From positions 1 to 21,029 of the forward strand of contig JARDZO010000088.1 in NCBI GenBank assembly GCA_029240815.1: DNA of 21,029 nucleotides. The letters are read 5' to 3'. Shown piece by piece: positions 8,519 through 15,721 of the stretch. Positions within the stretch are counted from its first letter, which is position 1, and the number at the start of each line of letters is the position of its first letter. Position numbers and translations under genes: made by a program. Origin of the DNA: Brevibacillus sp. Its GTDB lineage: Bacteria; Bacillota; Bacilli; Brevibacillales; Brevibacillaceae. The notes under the pieces are model-generated. The model was not told the origin of the DNA. It did not search any database and saw only the letters and a program-made list of their open reading frames with translations.

Positions 8519-9783
8519 CAACGTGCCTCCTCCTTTTTTTCCGCCACCGTAACCGTGAGTCCTTTTGTCCAATCCGTCCGCGTATGGCCTGGATTGCCCC
8601 AGGGATTGTGGTAGGTTTGCAGATTGGAAAGCGTGCTCTCCAATTGTGGCTCCAGCACGTTTTCCGCGATCAGTCCCTGCCGGAGCGAGACAATCATGGG
8701 CACATGTCTGATGGAAACAGGACATCTCTCCATGCACGCCCCGCATGTGGTACAGGAGAGGAGCTCCTCCTGGCTGAAGCCCATAAGAGAGTGATTCGGC
8801 TTGTGCATCTGGTCGCGAAGCTTCATCACGATGCTTCGCGGTGCAAGCGGCTTGCCGCTTCCTGCCGCCGGACACACCTCGTCGCATCGGCCGCACTCTG
8901 TACAGGCGTCCATGCTCAAAAGCTGGGAGAACGTAAAATCGCTTGGCGATCTCCCACCTAAACCAAGATTGCCTGCCGCTATTTCCTCGATCGATTGGTT
9001 TGCCAGATTAAAAGACGGCTTCAGATCCGTTTCCGTCAACGGTTCGGTCAAGATCATATGGATCGGCGCCAAAAAGATATGCAGCAATTTTGTAAAAGGG
9101 ATCAATGCGATCAAGGCGAGGGCAACCACCATGTGGAACACCCACATTCCGACATAGAGCATTTCAGACGACGGCCCCACGCCGAGTGTTTGCAGGATCG
9201 CCGCAAGTGAATAACCGACAAACGACCAGCCTCCATGACCCGGGGAAGTGATCGCCAGACGAATCGCTTCAAGCAAGAAACCGCTGATCCCAATCACCAA
9301 CATCAGGATGAGCATGACGCGATCGGCCGGTTTGGTCCGCAGGCGGGCAATTTTGCCTACGGGCAGGCGGTTCATGATCGCCAGCCCTACGCCGATCACG
9401 AACAGAACGCCAAACAGGTCCAAGGTCATTTCATAGAGAAGGTAGAACCATCCTCGCAGAAAATGAAGCCCTAAATCGTAATCAATAAAGACGAGCACCG
9501 TTCCGATAAAGAGAACGACCATCCCCGTGCTGAGCGGCATGTGCATGCGACCGCTCTTTTTTTCCTCCCTGATCCGCCTCTGGCTGAGGATGGCAGCCAA
9601 GCGCTGCCACAACACCGATCTCATTTGTTCCATTGAGATGGGGGATGGCCTGCCTTTCCTCCAAAGGCGAAAGCGGCGATAAAATCCATAACCGAATAAA
9701 ATCAAACTGATTGCGCTTGCCGCGTACAAAAGGATCTGAACGCTCACTGGAACAGCCCAAAAGGTATCGCGATAGATCTCCAC
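8518..9783 (-). CDS. Membrane [4Fe-4S] protein with NarI-like domain (N-terminal half of FadF/DgcB-type reductase)
   Basis: A 421-residue integral membrane protein. About five hydrophobic segments (13-32, 84-105, 117-137, 155-175, 207-232) resemble the nitrate reductase gamma subunit, with histidines (H107, H217, H235) that could ligate heme b. The soluble C-terminal part carries two [4Fe-4S] motifs, C294TECGRCDEVCP and C344TTCGACMERCP. FadF of Bacillus and DgcB of Pseudomonas have this arrangement followed by CCG domains, which are encoded here by the next gene. The probable role is to pass electrons from ETF to menaquinone at the cytoplasmic membrane. The start is GTG 9783 with AAAGGAGAG upstream, itself inside the last codons of etfB; the gap to etfB is one base. 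The final residues (402-421) are a charged, low-complexity tail consistent with a genuine end rather than truncation. Confidence 0.88.
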   Translation of the reverse strand: MEIYRDTFWAVPVSVQILLYAASAISLILFGYGFYRRFRLWRKGRPSPISMEQMRSVLWQRLAAILSQRRIREEKKSGRMHMPLSTGMVVLFIGTVLVFIDYDLGLHFLRGWFYLLYEMTLDLFGVLFVIGVGLAIMNRLPVGKIARLRTKPADRVMLILMLVIGISGFLLEAIRLAITSPGHGGWSFVGYSLAAILQTLGVGPSSEMLYVGMWVFHMVVALALIALIPFTKLLHIFLAPIHMILTEPLTETDLKPSFNLANQSIEEIAAGNLGLGGRSPSDFTFSQLLSMDACTECGRCDEVCPAAGSGKPLAPRSIVMKLRDQMHKPNHSLMGFSQEELLSCTTCGACMERCPVSIRHVPMIVSLRQGLIAENVLEPQLESTLSNLQTYHNPWGNPGHTRTDWTKGLTVTVAEKKEEAR

Positions 9784-9784
9784 G

Positions 9785-10681
9785 TTATCTCTCCTTTCTC
9801 CACTCCTCCAGCTTCTTCAGCAAAAGCTCCGCCGCTTTTTTCGGAGAGTCAGCGACCACTTCTTTCGTGCTCTGCTCTTTTTTTTCTGCCCGCGGTCCGC
9901 CCATCATCATTTTCATCCGGGCTGCCAGCGGATTGCCTCGTGACAGTCCTCCTGCAGGAGCTGTTTCCTTTACAGGGGCGGGCGAGGCTTTTGTTCTCGG
10001 TTTTACTTCCGACAGCCTTTCAAACACGATCGTCCTGTCTTTGACTTGGCGCTCCTCCAATGAGAAAGCCACTTTTTCCAGCGGAATCTGTCTCCCAATA
10101 AGATGAACTCTGCTCAACCGCGGGACGTAGGAAACGGTTTCATGCCGAGACAGGGAGAAAACAGCCGGCAACGTCACTAAAAAAGTCCCTTTGTACCCTT
10201 TCTGATAGACGGTTTCCACCATTACTTGTGCGGGGTCTGCTACACATGCCATCTTCTCCACCCCTCCCATGTGGGCGAAGTTCAGCAGTTCCGCCAGCCA
10301 GCCGCCCGTAAACGAATGGAACCCGTCCGATTGCCTTTCGTTGCAAAGCACGATTTGGGGCGAGTATTTCTGAATGAGCAAAGACAACTGCATGACCCTT
10401 TGCAAGGGAGCTTCCATGGCTGAATGCGGGGTGCTTACCAACACAGCACGATTTGCGCCTACAAGGGAGAGGGTTGAATACAGAGCTTCGTCCATTTCTT
10501 CGCCCACCACAATTACCGTCAACTCCGTGCCCCGTTCCTTCGCCAGCCTTTTTCCTTTTTCCAACACGGTCAGATCGCAGCGGCTGATCACCGGTACCAG
10601 ACCTTCCAACGCTTCCTTTTGCAAGTCGTACCGCATATTCAACGGGTCGGCCGTCACTTCCAGAATTGCTATGACGCTCAA
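9785..10681 (-). CDS. etfB: Electron transfer flavoprotein, beta subunit
   Basis: A 298-residue ETF beta subunit that binds AMP and forms a dimer with EtfA to shuttle electrons in the cytoplasm. The family pattern is visible as MRYDLQKEALEGLVPVISRCD, the ERQSDGFHSFTGGWLAELLNFA stretch and RLSRVHLIGRQIPLEKVAF. The first helix and central domain occupy about 1-215. Beyond this there is an unusual tail of roughly 70 residues, with a Pro/Ala/Lys-rich linker followed by a lysine/methionine-rich segment and a predicted helix (AAELLLKKLEEWRK). Typical EtfB proteins are about 250-260 residues. The start is TTG 10681, overlapping the etfA stop by four bases (TTGA), with GGGGGTGG upstream. The neighbours indicate that it accepts electrons from the flavin oxidoreductase. 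Confidence 0.9.
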   Translation of the reverse strand: MSVIAILEVTADPLNMRYDLQKEALEGLVPVISRCDLTVLEKGKRLAKERGTELTVIVVGEEMDEALYSTLSLVGANRAVLVSTPHSAMEAPLQRVMQLSLLIQKYSPQIVLCNERQSDGFHSFTGGWLAELLNFAHMGGVEKMACVADPAQVMVETVYQKGYKGTFLVTLPAVFSLSRHETVSYVPRLSRVHLIGRQIPLEKVAFSLEERQVKDRTIVFERLSEVKPRTKASPAPVKETAPAGGLSRGNPLAARMKMMMGGPRAEKKEQSTKEVVADSPKKAAELLLKKLEEWRKER

Positions 10682-11661
10682 GAAACCACCCCCAGTGATT
10701 CCCTCAACATTTCCAGGATGATTGGGACCACGTCCTGATAGGCAAGGGCAATGACCAATTCTGCGTTTTCCGTAATGGGGGCGCTGGGATCAGGATTGAT
10801 CACCATAAGATGCTTGACCTCTTTAATGCCGGCGAGATGGTGGGGTGCACCGGATATGCCAATCGCCAGGTAGATGTGGCTGGCGATATTTTTTCCGCTG
10901 GCCCCGATACGGAATTCCCTGGTGATGAGCCCGCTCTCGTCCGCGACCTTGCTTCCTCCGATCGGACAATTCCACATTTCAGCCAGCTTGTGGATGCTTC
11001 TCATGCCCTCCTTGCTGACTCCCCTTCCTACGCCAATAATGAAATCTGCTTCGTGCAAGGAGAGCTCGCTCCAGTGAATGGGCTCCACTTTTTGCAGAGC
11101 AATGCGCTGCGGTTCGCTGTGGCATAAAAACGGGACGATCTCCATCTCCTCCACCGGTTGTTCAAGCTTCTCCAATGAATCCAACGAGATCGTCAGAATG
11201 GACAATCGTCCGCCCGCCATCGCAAACAGTGCGTGCGTTTTCTCGCCATATGCCTTTTTGCGCAACTGCAGCATGCCCTTGGACCTGGAGTAGTCGACAA
11301 TTTCTCCCAGCACATCCGCTTGAAAACGAATGGACAAACGGGCGGCCCACTCATTCCCCAAGGAATTGGCTGCCAGCAGCAAACAATTGGGCTGTACAGT
11401 GACAAGCAATTGCGAGAGCCCTTGCAGATTCACGCTGGCTTCCGATTGACAGCGATCCTCCGCCTCCAACACATACACCTTGCGGATACCGCACTGTTTT
11501 AAGCGGCCCATCTCTTCTGTTGCTTCCCCACTGACCACAGCACAAGGCTTCATACCGGTTTGTTTGCTGAATCGGACCGTTTCGGCTGCGATTTTGATCC
11601 CTGTATCCGAAATCTTCCCTTTATCTATCTCAATCCAACCCCACACTTCGTTTGCGCTCAT
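10678..11661 (-). CDS. etfA: Electron transfer flavoprotein, alpha subunit
   Basis: A 327-residue ETF alpha subunit, the normal length. The C-terminal FAD domain is clear: VGRGVSKEGM (211-220), GGSKVADESGL (235-245), IGASGKNIASHIYLAIGISG (252-271) followed by PHHLAGI, and INPDPSAPI (288-296). In the first FAD loop GGSK replaces the usual GASR, a small departure. The open frame can be extended to a TTG at 11706, but that codon lies in the -12 element of the sigma-54 promoter, so the start must be ATG 11661, which has AAAGGGTGG (11678-11670) eight bases before it. It is the first gene of the operon, with a predicted leader of about 30 bases, and overlaps etfB by four bases. Confidence 0.92.
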   Translation of the reverse strand: MSANEVWGWIEIDKGKISDTGIKIAAETVRFSKQTGMKPCAVVSGEATEEMGRLKQCGIRKVYVLEAEDRCQSEASVNLQGLSQLLVTVQPNCLLLAANSLGNEWAARLSIRFQADVLGEIVDYSRSKGMLQLRKKAYGEKTHALFAMAGGRLSILTISLDSLEKLEQPVEEMEIVPFLCHSEPQRIALQKVEPIHWSELSLHEADFIIGVGRGVSKEGMRSIHKLAEMWNCPIGGSKVADESGLITREFRIGASGKNIASHIYLAIGISGAPHHLAGIKEVKHLMVINPDPSAPITENAELVIALAYQDVVPIILEMLRESLGVVS

Positions 11662-11700
11662 CAAACAAACCACCCTTTGAATTTGTTTGTCTATTTCGAA

Positions 11701-11718
11701 TTGCAAGTCTTATACCAG
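11701..11718 (-). promoter_or_regulatory. Sigma-54 (SigL) -24/-12 promoter of the etfA operon
   Basis: On the minus strand CTGGTATAAGACTTGCAA fits YTGGYAYR-N4-TTGCA at every position, with GG and GC separated by exactly ten bases. The expected transcription start is near 11691, about 30 bases before the etfA ATG. The same operon encodes a sigma-54 activator with an intact GAFTGA loop, which independently supports the assignment. Confidence 0.88.
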
Positions 11719-11806
11719 CTTACAAACACTGTGATTTCAATGCTCAGATGCAGGTTCATTAAACCCCATGATGCACCAGCGCTTCACTTCTGGATGGAAA
11801 ATAGAT

Positions 11807-11875
11807 CAAAAATGCATCTGTTTCGTGCACGAGCAAGCTGACGCATCGACGCTTCGCATGAAGCAAAAATGCATC
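11807..11875. promoter_or_regulatory. Cluster of repeats and palindromes, candidate upstream activator site
   Basis: The 12-mer CAAAAATGCATC occurs at 11807-11818 and again at 11864-11875. Between the copies lie the perfect palindrome TCGTGCACGA (11823-11832) and the inverted repeat GCTTC-GCAT-GAAGC (11851-11864?, arms about 11851-11855 and 11860-11864). The cluster starts about 90 bases upstream of the -24 element, a normal distance for a sigma-54 enhancer. It is also upstream of the divergent regulator gene, so either regulator could bind here. Confidence 0.5.
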
Positions 11876-11897
11876 ATCTATTAGAACAAAAATCCGC

Positions 11898-11903
11898 TAC
11901 AAT
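11898..11903 (+). promoter_or_regulatory. Possible sigma-A -10 box for the CdaR/PucR-type regulator gene
   Basis: TACAAT is one base from TATAAT and lies 42 bases before the regulator ATG. No good -35 hexamer is present 16-18 bases upstream, so the promoter would be weak or activator-dependent. Confidence 0.35.
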
Positions 11904-11945
11904 GATATGTATCGTCATACCCTCGAAAGGAAGGACGGATTCCTG

Positions 11946-13136
11946 ATGAAAATTCTGGAGCATATTGCCCAAGGTATTGCTGATAAGACAACGGAAATCT
12001 TGGGATACCCGATCAGCATCACGGATAAGGAAGGGTACATCATCGGATCGACAGACCGTGCCCGTCTTGGGATTTTCCATCAGCCGTCATTGGAAGTACT
12101 GAAAAAAAACGGGTTGGTGACTTGCTATGCCCAGGAGGAGCCGAAGATTCTGCCCGGCGTTTCCGTTCCATTGATGTTTAACAACAAGCCTATCGGCGTT
12201 TTGGGGATTGTCGGCGATCCGGGAGAGGTCGAAAAGTATGTACAGCTGGTGAAAAACCAGGTAGAGATGATGTGCCAAGAAGCGTTCCGCAAAGAAGTGA
12301 TCGAGCTTGAATCGAAGATGGTGGAAGTGTTTGTCCAACAAATCATCCATTTTGAGAATGATGCGAACACGGATTACATTTTGCAATACGCCAAAACGCT
12401 CGGCTACGACCTGGACACAAGCCGCACATGCATCCTGATCGACATTGACATCGACATGAAGACACTCAACGACAGCTCCACCTTTTCCGACAGATTCTCC
12501 TTTCCCTACTTCCAGCGCGAGGCACTGGACTTTCTCAACCTGGTCTTCCGCGAAACAAAAGGCGACATCATTTCTTTCTTAAACGTAGAGCGGTTTATCA
12601 TCATCAAAGCGTTCCGTTCGGATGAAGCACATGCCGCTTTTTTGGACAAGCTTGAGCAAAAGCTGGAAAAGCTAAACAAATTCCTGAAATCCAAGTATAA
12701 ATTGTCGGCATCCATTGCTGTGGGTGATTTGAAAACGGGAATCCACGGGATCGCGGAGTCATACCGGAACGCTTCCAAAGCGATGCAGGTTGGAAAGAGG
12801 GAAAACGAGATACCGCCTCTATACCTCTACGACGATTGGGACATCACACTTAAGCTTCTGCCAAAAGAATTGGCACCTGACCTGCAAAAAAAACTGACAT
12901 CGATTATCCGGCCTTTGATTGAGCAGGACAATTTTGAAGTTTTGTCATCCACTTTCCTGGGGTATTGCAAGTACAACATGAACGTGAGTGAGACATCACG
13001 CAACCTGTTCATCCACCGCAATACAATCATTTACCGCTTGGAGAGAATCAGCGAGTTGACTTCTCTGAACACCGGCAGCTTTGAACACTGCATGCTGCTT
13101 TATACCGCGATCCGGCAATATGAAGAGGTAACATAG
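11946..13136 (+). CDS. CdaR/PucR-family transcriptional regulator (sugar-diacid-recognition type)
   Basis: A 396-residue regulator with the CdaR layout. A putative ligand-binding domain with a PAS-like fold covers about 1-130 and begins ILEHIAQGIADKTTEILGYP, with GVSVPLMFNNKPIGVLGIVG near 71-90. A GGDEF-like middle domain covers about 145-285, lacking a real GGDEF motif. The C-terminal PucR-type helix-turn-helix is at about 335-392 (NVSETSRNLFIHRNTIIYRL). Relatives sense diacids, purine breakdown products or amino acids and usually activate adjacent catabolic or transport genes. The start is ATG 11946 after AAAGGAAGG; the open frame could begin at 11907, but that has no ribosome binding site. 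It is divergent from the etfA operon and just upstream of the ABC transporter genes, with a terminator between, so control of either or both is possible. Confidence 0.88.
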   Translation: MKILEHIAQGIADKTTEILGYPISITDKEGYIIGSTDRARLGIFHQPSLEVLKKNGLVTCYAQEEPKILPGVSVPLMFNNKPIGVLGIVGDPGEVEKYVQLVKNQVEMMCQEAFRKEVIELESKMVEVFVQQIIHFENDANTDYILQYAKTLGYDLDTSRTCILIDIDIDMKTLNDSSTFSDRFSFPYFQREALDFLNLVFRETKGDIISFLNVERFIIIKAFRSDEAHAAFLDKLEQKLEKLNKFLKSKYKLSASIAVGDLKTGIHGIAESYRNASKAMQVGKRENEIPPLYLYDDWDITLKLLPKELAPDLQKKLTSIIRPLIEQDNFEVLSSTFLGYCKYNMNVSETSRNLFIHRNTIIYRLERISELTSLNTGSFEHCMLLYTAIRQYEEVT

Positions 13137-13159
13137 ACTATATGAAAAGTACACAAAAT

Positions 13160-13186
13160 AGCAGCAATATTTTTGCTGCTTTTTGT
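13160..13186 (+). terminator. Intrinsic terminator of the CdaR/PucR-type regulator gene
   Basis: AGCAGCAA (13160-13167) pairs perfectly with TTGCTGCT (13173-13180) around a 5-base loop, followed at once by TTTTTGTT-type T-rich sequence. It begins 24 bases after the regulator stop codon. Confidence 0.85.
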
Positions 13187-13250
13187 TAATTCTATACATT
13201 TCGAGTCAATGCAGAAAAATGAGAAAATTCTTATAAATAAGCTTCGTAAT

Positions 13251-13290
13251 TGAAATGACATTTTACATAGTGAAATGTCATTGTAGAAAG
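13251..13290 (+). promoter_or_regulatory. Twofold 20-base repeat / dyad upstream of the ABC transporter operon, candidate operator
   Basis: TGAAATGACATTTTACATAG (13251-13270) is followed immediately by TGAAATGTCATTGTAGAAAG (13271-13290). The cores AATGACATTT and AAATGTCATT are also perfect 10-base inverted repeats of each other (13254-13263 and 13273-13282). Two near-palindromic sites spaced two helical turns apart are typical of cooperative dimer binding. It lies about 85-120 bases before the binding-protein start. The rest of the 13187-13373 leader holds no riboswitch I recognise and no clear -35/-10 pair. Confidence 0.55.
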
Positions 13291-13373
13291 ACAAGCCTTG
13301 CCAAGGAGGGATTCTTTTTTCACTAGTCTTACTGAAAACGCTGCAAAATCAAAAAAGCAGGAGGAGAAGAAAA

Positions 13374-14252
13374 ATGCGTCATATCATCAACCTTTGGATT
13401 GCAGGTCTGGTCTCTCTTCTATTGTTGGCAGGGTGCGGGGGACAGCAAACTGCTTCAAACGACCAGGCGAATGCCGCAGCCACAACAAATGCGGGCAGCT
13501 CATCCTCCTCATCGCCCCAAACACCCTCTCCCGAAACCAAGCAAGGCGAAGTATTGGCACGGGTAAAACAAAACGGCGTGCTGCGGGTAGGCTTTGAGGG
13601 TACCTATTCACCGTTTAACTTCCTTAACGACCAAAACAAATTTGACGGGTTTGATGTGGACATTTCCAATGAAGTGGCAAAACGGTTGGGAGTAAAGGCC
13701 GAATTTGTAGCCACCAAGTGGGAAGGTTTGATTGGCGGCCTGAACGCTGACAAATTTGATATCATCATCGCCCAGATGAGCATTACGGAAGAGCGGAAAA
13801 AAAGCGTTGATTTCACTGAACCGTATGTCATTACCGGCGGTGTGCTGGCTACCCGCACCGATACGAACGACGTGACCAAGCTCGACGACATCAAAGGAAA
13901 AGCGATAGGTGTTGGCGCTGGCACTACCTTTGAGGAAGTGGCGAGCAAAGTGGAAGGTGCCGACGTACGCAAATACAAGAGCATGAATGATTACCTCCAG
14001 GATCTCGTCAATAAACGACTGGATGTCATCATGAACGATCAGCTGGTTTTAGGCTACAACATCAAGACGAAAAACCTGCCTGTCAAAATTGTGAGTGACA
14101 TCATCAACGAAGACAAAATCGGGATGGAGATCAAAAAAGGGAACAGCGATTTTGTCGAAGCTGTCAACCAAGTTCTCGCCGACATCAAAAAAGACGGCAC
14201 TTACGAAACGCTTTACAAAAAATGGTTTGGAGTAAGTCCCACACTGAAATAG
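13374..14252 (+). CDS. Polar amino acid ABC transporter, substrate-binding lipoprotein
   Basis: A 292-residue solute-binding protein of the HisJ/GlnH family. The N-terminal signal ends in a lipobox, LLLAGC with lipidated C21, followed by a low-complexity Gln/Thr/Ser/Asn/Pro spacer (22-62) that tethers it to the membrane. The binding domain has the family signature GVLRVGFEGTYSPFNF, FDGFDVDISNEVAKRLG and SITEERKKSVDFTEPY, where the Arg usually pairs with the ligand carboxylate. It therefore delivers an amino acid or close derivative to the permease; the ligand is not predictable from sequence. The start is ATG 13374 with GGAGGAG seven bases upstream. It is the first gene of a four-gene operon. 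It is closely similar throughout to the lipoprotein encoded at 19113-19943, suggesting duplication. Confidence 0.92.
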   Translation: MRHIINLWIAGLVSLLLLAGCGGQQTASNDQANAAATTNAGSSSSSSPQTPSPETKQGEVLARVKQNGVLRVGFEGTYSPFNFLNDQNKFDGFDVDISNEVAKRLGVKAEFVATKWEGLIGGLNADKFDIIIAQMSITEERKKSVDFTEPYVITGGVLATRTDTNDVTKLDDIKGKAIGVGAGTTFEEVASKVEGADVRKYKSMNDYLQDLVNKRLDVIMNDQLVLGYNIKTKNLPVKIVSDIINEDKIGMEIKKGNSDFVEAVNQVLADIKKDGTYETLYKKWFGVSPTLK

Positions 14253-14270
14253 AAAGGAGGCGGATTGTTG

Positions 14271-14923
14271 ATGGAACTGGTCTTCTCCTCGTTCCCGGTT
14301 CTCCTTGGAGCTGCATTGGTGACACTTGCACTGGCCATTGGATCCATGTTGCTTGGGCTCATAATCGGCATTATAACCGCGTTGGCCCGCATCTCGAAAA
14401 ATCCTCTCTTGCACAAGACCGCATCTGTGTATATATATCCATCATTCGCGGCACTCCCCTTCTCGTGCAAATCTACGTCATCTACTACGGCCTGCCGCAG
14501 ATCGGCATCGCCCTCGATCCGATCTCTTCAGGGATTATCGCCTTAAGCCTCAATGTGGGGGCATACCTGTCAGAAAGTTTTCGCGCTGCCATCCAGTCGG
14601 TTGACAAAGGACAGATGGAAGCGGCTGAATCCATCGGGATGACTTACGGCCAAGCCATGCGCAGGATTATCATCCCGCAAAGCATCCGCACAGCCATCCC
14701 CACCATTGGCAACACCTACATCGGACTGTTAAAAGACACCTCCCTGGTCTCCGTCATTACCGTCACCGAACTTCTCCAAATGACATCCTTGCTGATCGCT
14801 AAAACGTTTGAACCGTTAACGCTATATCTGATTGCCGGGGCCATTTATTGGATCCTGAGCACGGCATTCACCATCTTGCAGGGGCGCGTGGAAATCCGGG
14901 TAGCCCGCCATGTACGGCAGTGA
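14271..14923 (+). pseudogene. Polar amino acid ABC transporter permease, frameshifted at a TA repeat
   Basis: The start is ATG 14271 (or TTG 14268/14265), preceded by AAAGGAGG at 14254-14260. The first frame gives the usual HisM/GlnP start through LLHKTASVYI and then loses similarity at 14430-14438, where the repeat TATATATAT occurs. Removing one TA pair restores SIIRGTPLLVQIYVIYYGLP and the whole remainder, including the EAA loop MEAAESIGMTYGQAMRRIIIPQ that docks on the ATPase, to the TGA at 14923. The repaired protein has 216 residues, the normal length, with five membrane segments. There is no other damage. This is a recent mutation, a slippage variant or a sequencing error. Confidence 0.85.
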
Positions 14924-14939
14924 TCGAGGAGGCAGGGGC

Positions 14940-15695
14940 ATGGAAACAATGATTCAACTAAATGGCATTTCGAAAAGGTTCGCTGACCATGAAGTGTTGA
15001 AACAGGTTGATTTGCACGTCAAAAAAAGCGAAGTTGTGGTCATTATGGGTCCGAGTGGATCTGGAAAATCCACCCTGCTCCGCTGTACTACCTTTCTTGA
15101 AGAGCCGGATGCGGGAAGCATTCGCATAGGCGGGTGCGAAATTCAAGCCGACGGGCAGCAAACCCGTTCCCGACAGATGCAGATTCGGCAACTGCGGCAA
15201 CAGACCGGCTTCGTGTTTCAGCAATTTAATTTGTTTCCACATAAGACAGCCATTCAAAACGTGATGGAAGGCCCGATCGTCACTAAAAAGATGCCCAGAG
15301 AGGAAGCCCAGGCAATCGCGACTAAACTCTTGACCAAGGTGGGCCTGGCCGAGAAATGCGATCACTACCCCTCCAGACTCTCCGGAGGTCAGCAGCAACG
15401 GGTAGCCATCGCCCGCGCATTAGCCATGGAACCAAAAGTCATGCTGTACGACGAACCTACGTCCGCACTGGATCCCGAGCTGGTCAGGGAAGTGCTCCAG
15501 GTCATGAAGGACTTGGCAAAGGAAGGCATGACCATGGTCGTCGTCACCCACGAGATGGGTTTCGCCCGTGAAGTAGCCGATCGCGTGATATTCATGGATG
15601 GCGGAGTGATTGTGGAAGAAGGAAAGGCAGAGGAAATTTTCCAGAATCCGAAAGAAGAGCGAACTCGTCGTTTTCTTGCCAATGTTCACCACTAA
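14940..15695 (+). CDS. Polar amino acid ABC transporter, ATP-binding protein
   Basis: A 251-residue ATPase of the GlnQ/HisP family that powers the importer from the cytoplasmic face. Walker A is GPSGSGKST (37-45), the Q-loop is [10 protein letters not shown], the signature is [15 protein letters not shown], Walker B is [13 protein letters not shown], and the H-loop is [20 protein letters not shown]. All catalytic motifs are intact. The start is ATG 14940 with GAGGAGG (14926-14932) seven bases before it; an in-frame ATG at 14910 lies inside the permease end and has no site. It begins 17 bases after the permease stop and ends 26 bases before the dehydrogenase, so all four genes should share one transcript. 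Confidence 0.95.
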   Translation: METMIQLNGISKRFADHEVLKQVDLHVKKSEVVVIMGPSGSGKSTLLRCTTFLEEPDAGSIRIGGCEIQADGQQTRSRQMQIRQLRQQTGFVFQQFNLFPHKTAIQNVMEGPIVTKKMPREEAQAIATKLLTKVGLAEKCDHYPSRLSGGQQQRVAIARALAMEPKVMLYDEPTSALDPELVREVLQVMKDLAKEGMTMVVVTHEMGFAREVADRVIFMDGGVIVEEGKAEEIFQNPKEERTRRFLANVHH

Positions 15696-15721
15696 TAAAA
15701 ATGATGCGGGAGGGAAATGAG

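Noticed and set aside
8519..8896. N-terminal extension of the CCG-domain protein up to 8896
   Set aside because: It lies inside the upstream membrane Fe-S gene in another frame, and the ATG at 8518 has a strong ribosome binding site. The extra 126 residues look like shadow sequence.
11662..11706. Longer etfA start at TTG 11706
   Set aside because: That codon falls in the -12 element of the sigma-54 promoter, so it would not be in the mRNA. ATG 11661 has a good ribosome binding site.
13187..13373. Lysine or other riboswitch in the ABC operon leader
   Set aside because: There is no conserved aptamer core and no second terminator hairpin before the coding region; only the 20-base repeat stands out.
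13298..13597. Small open frame following AAGGAGGG near 13303
   Set aside because: It starts with a TTG inside that purine run, overlaps the binding lipoprotein in another frame and encodes no recognisable sequence.
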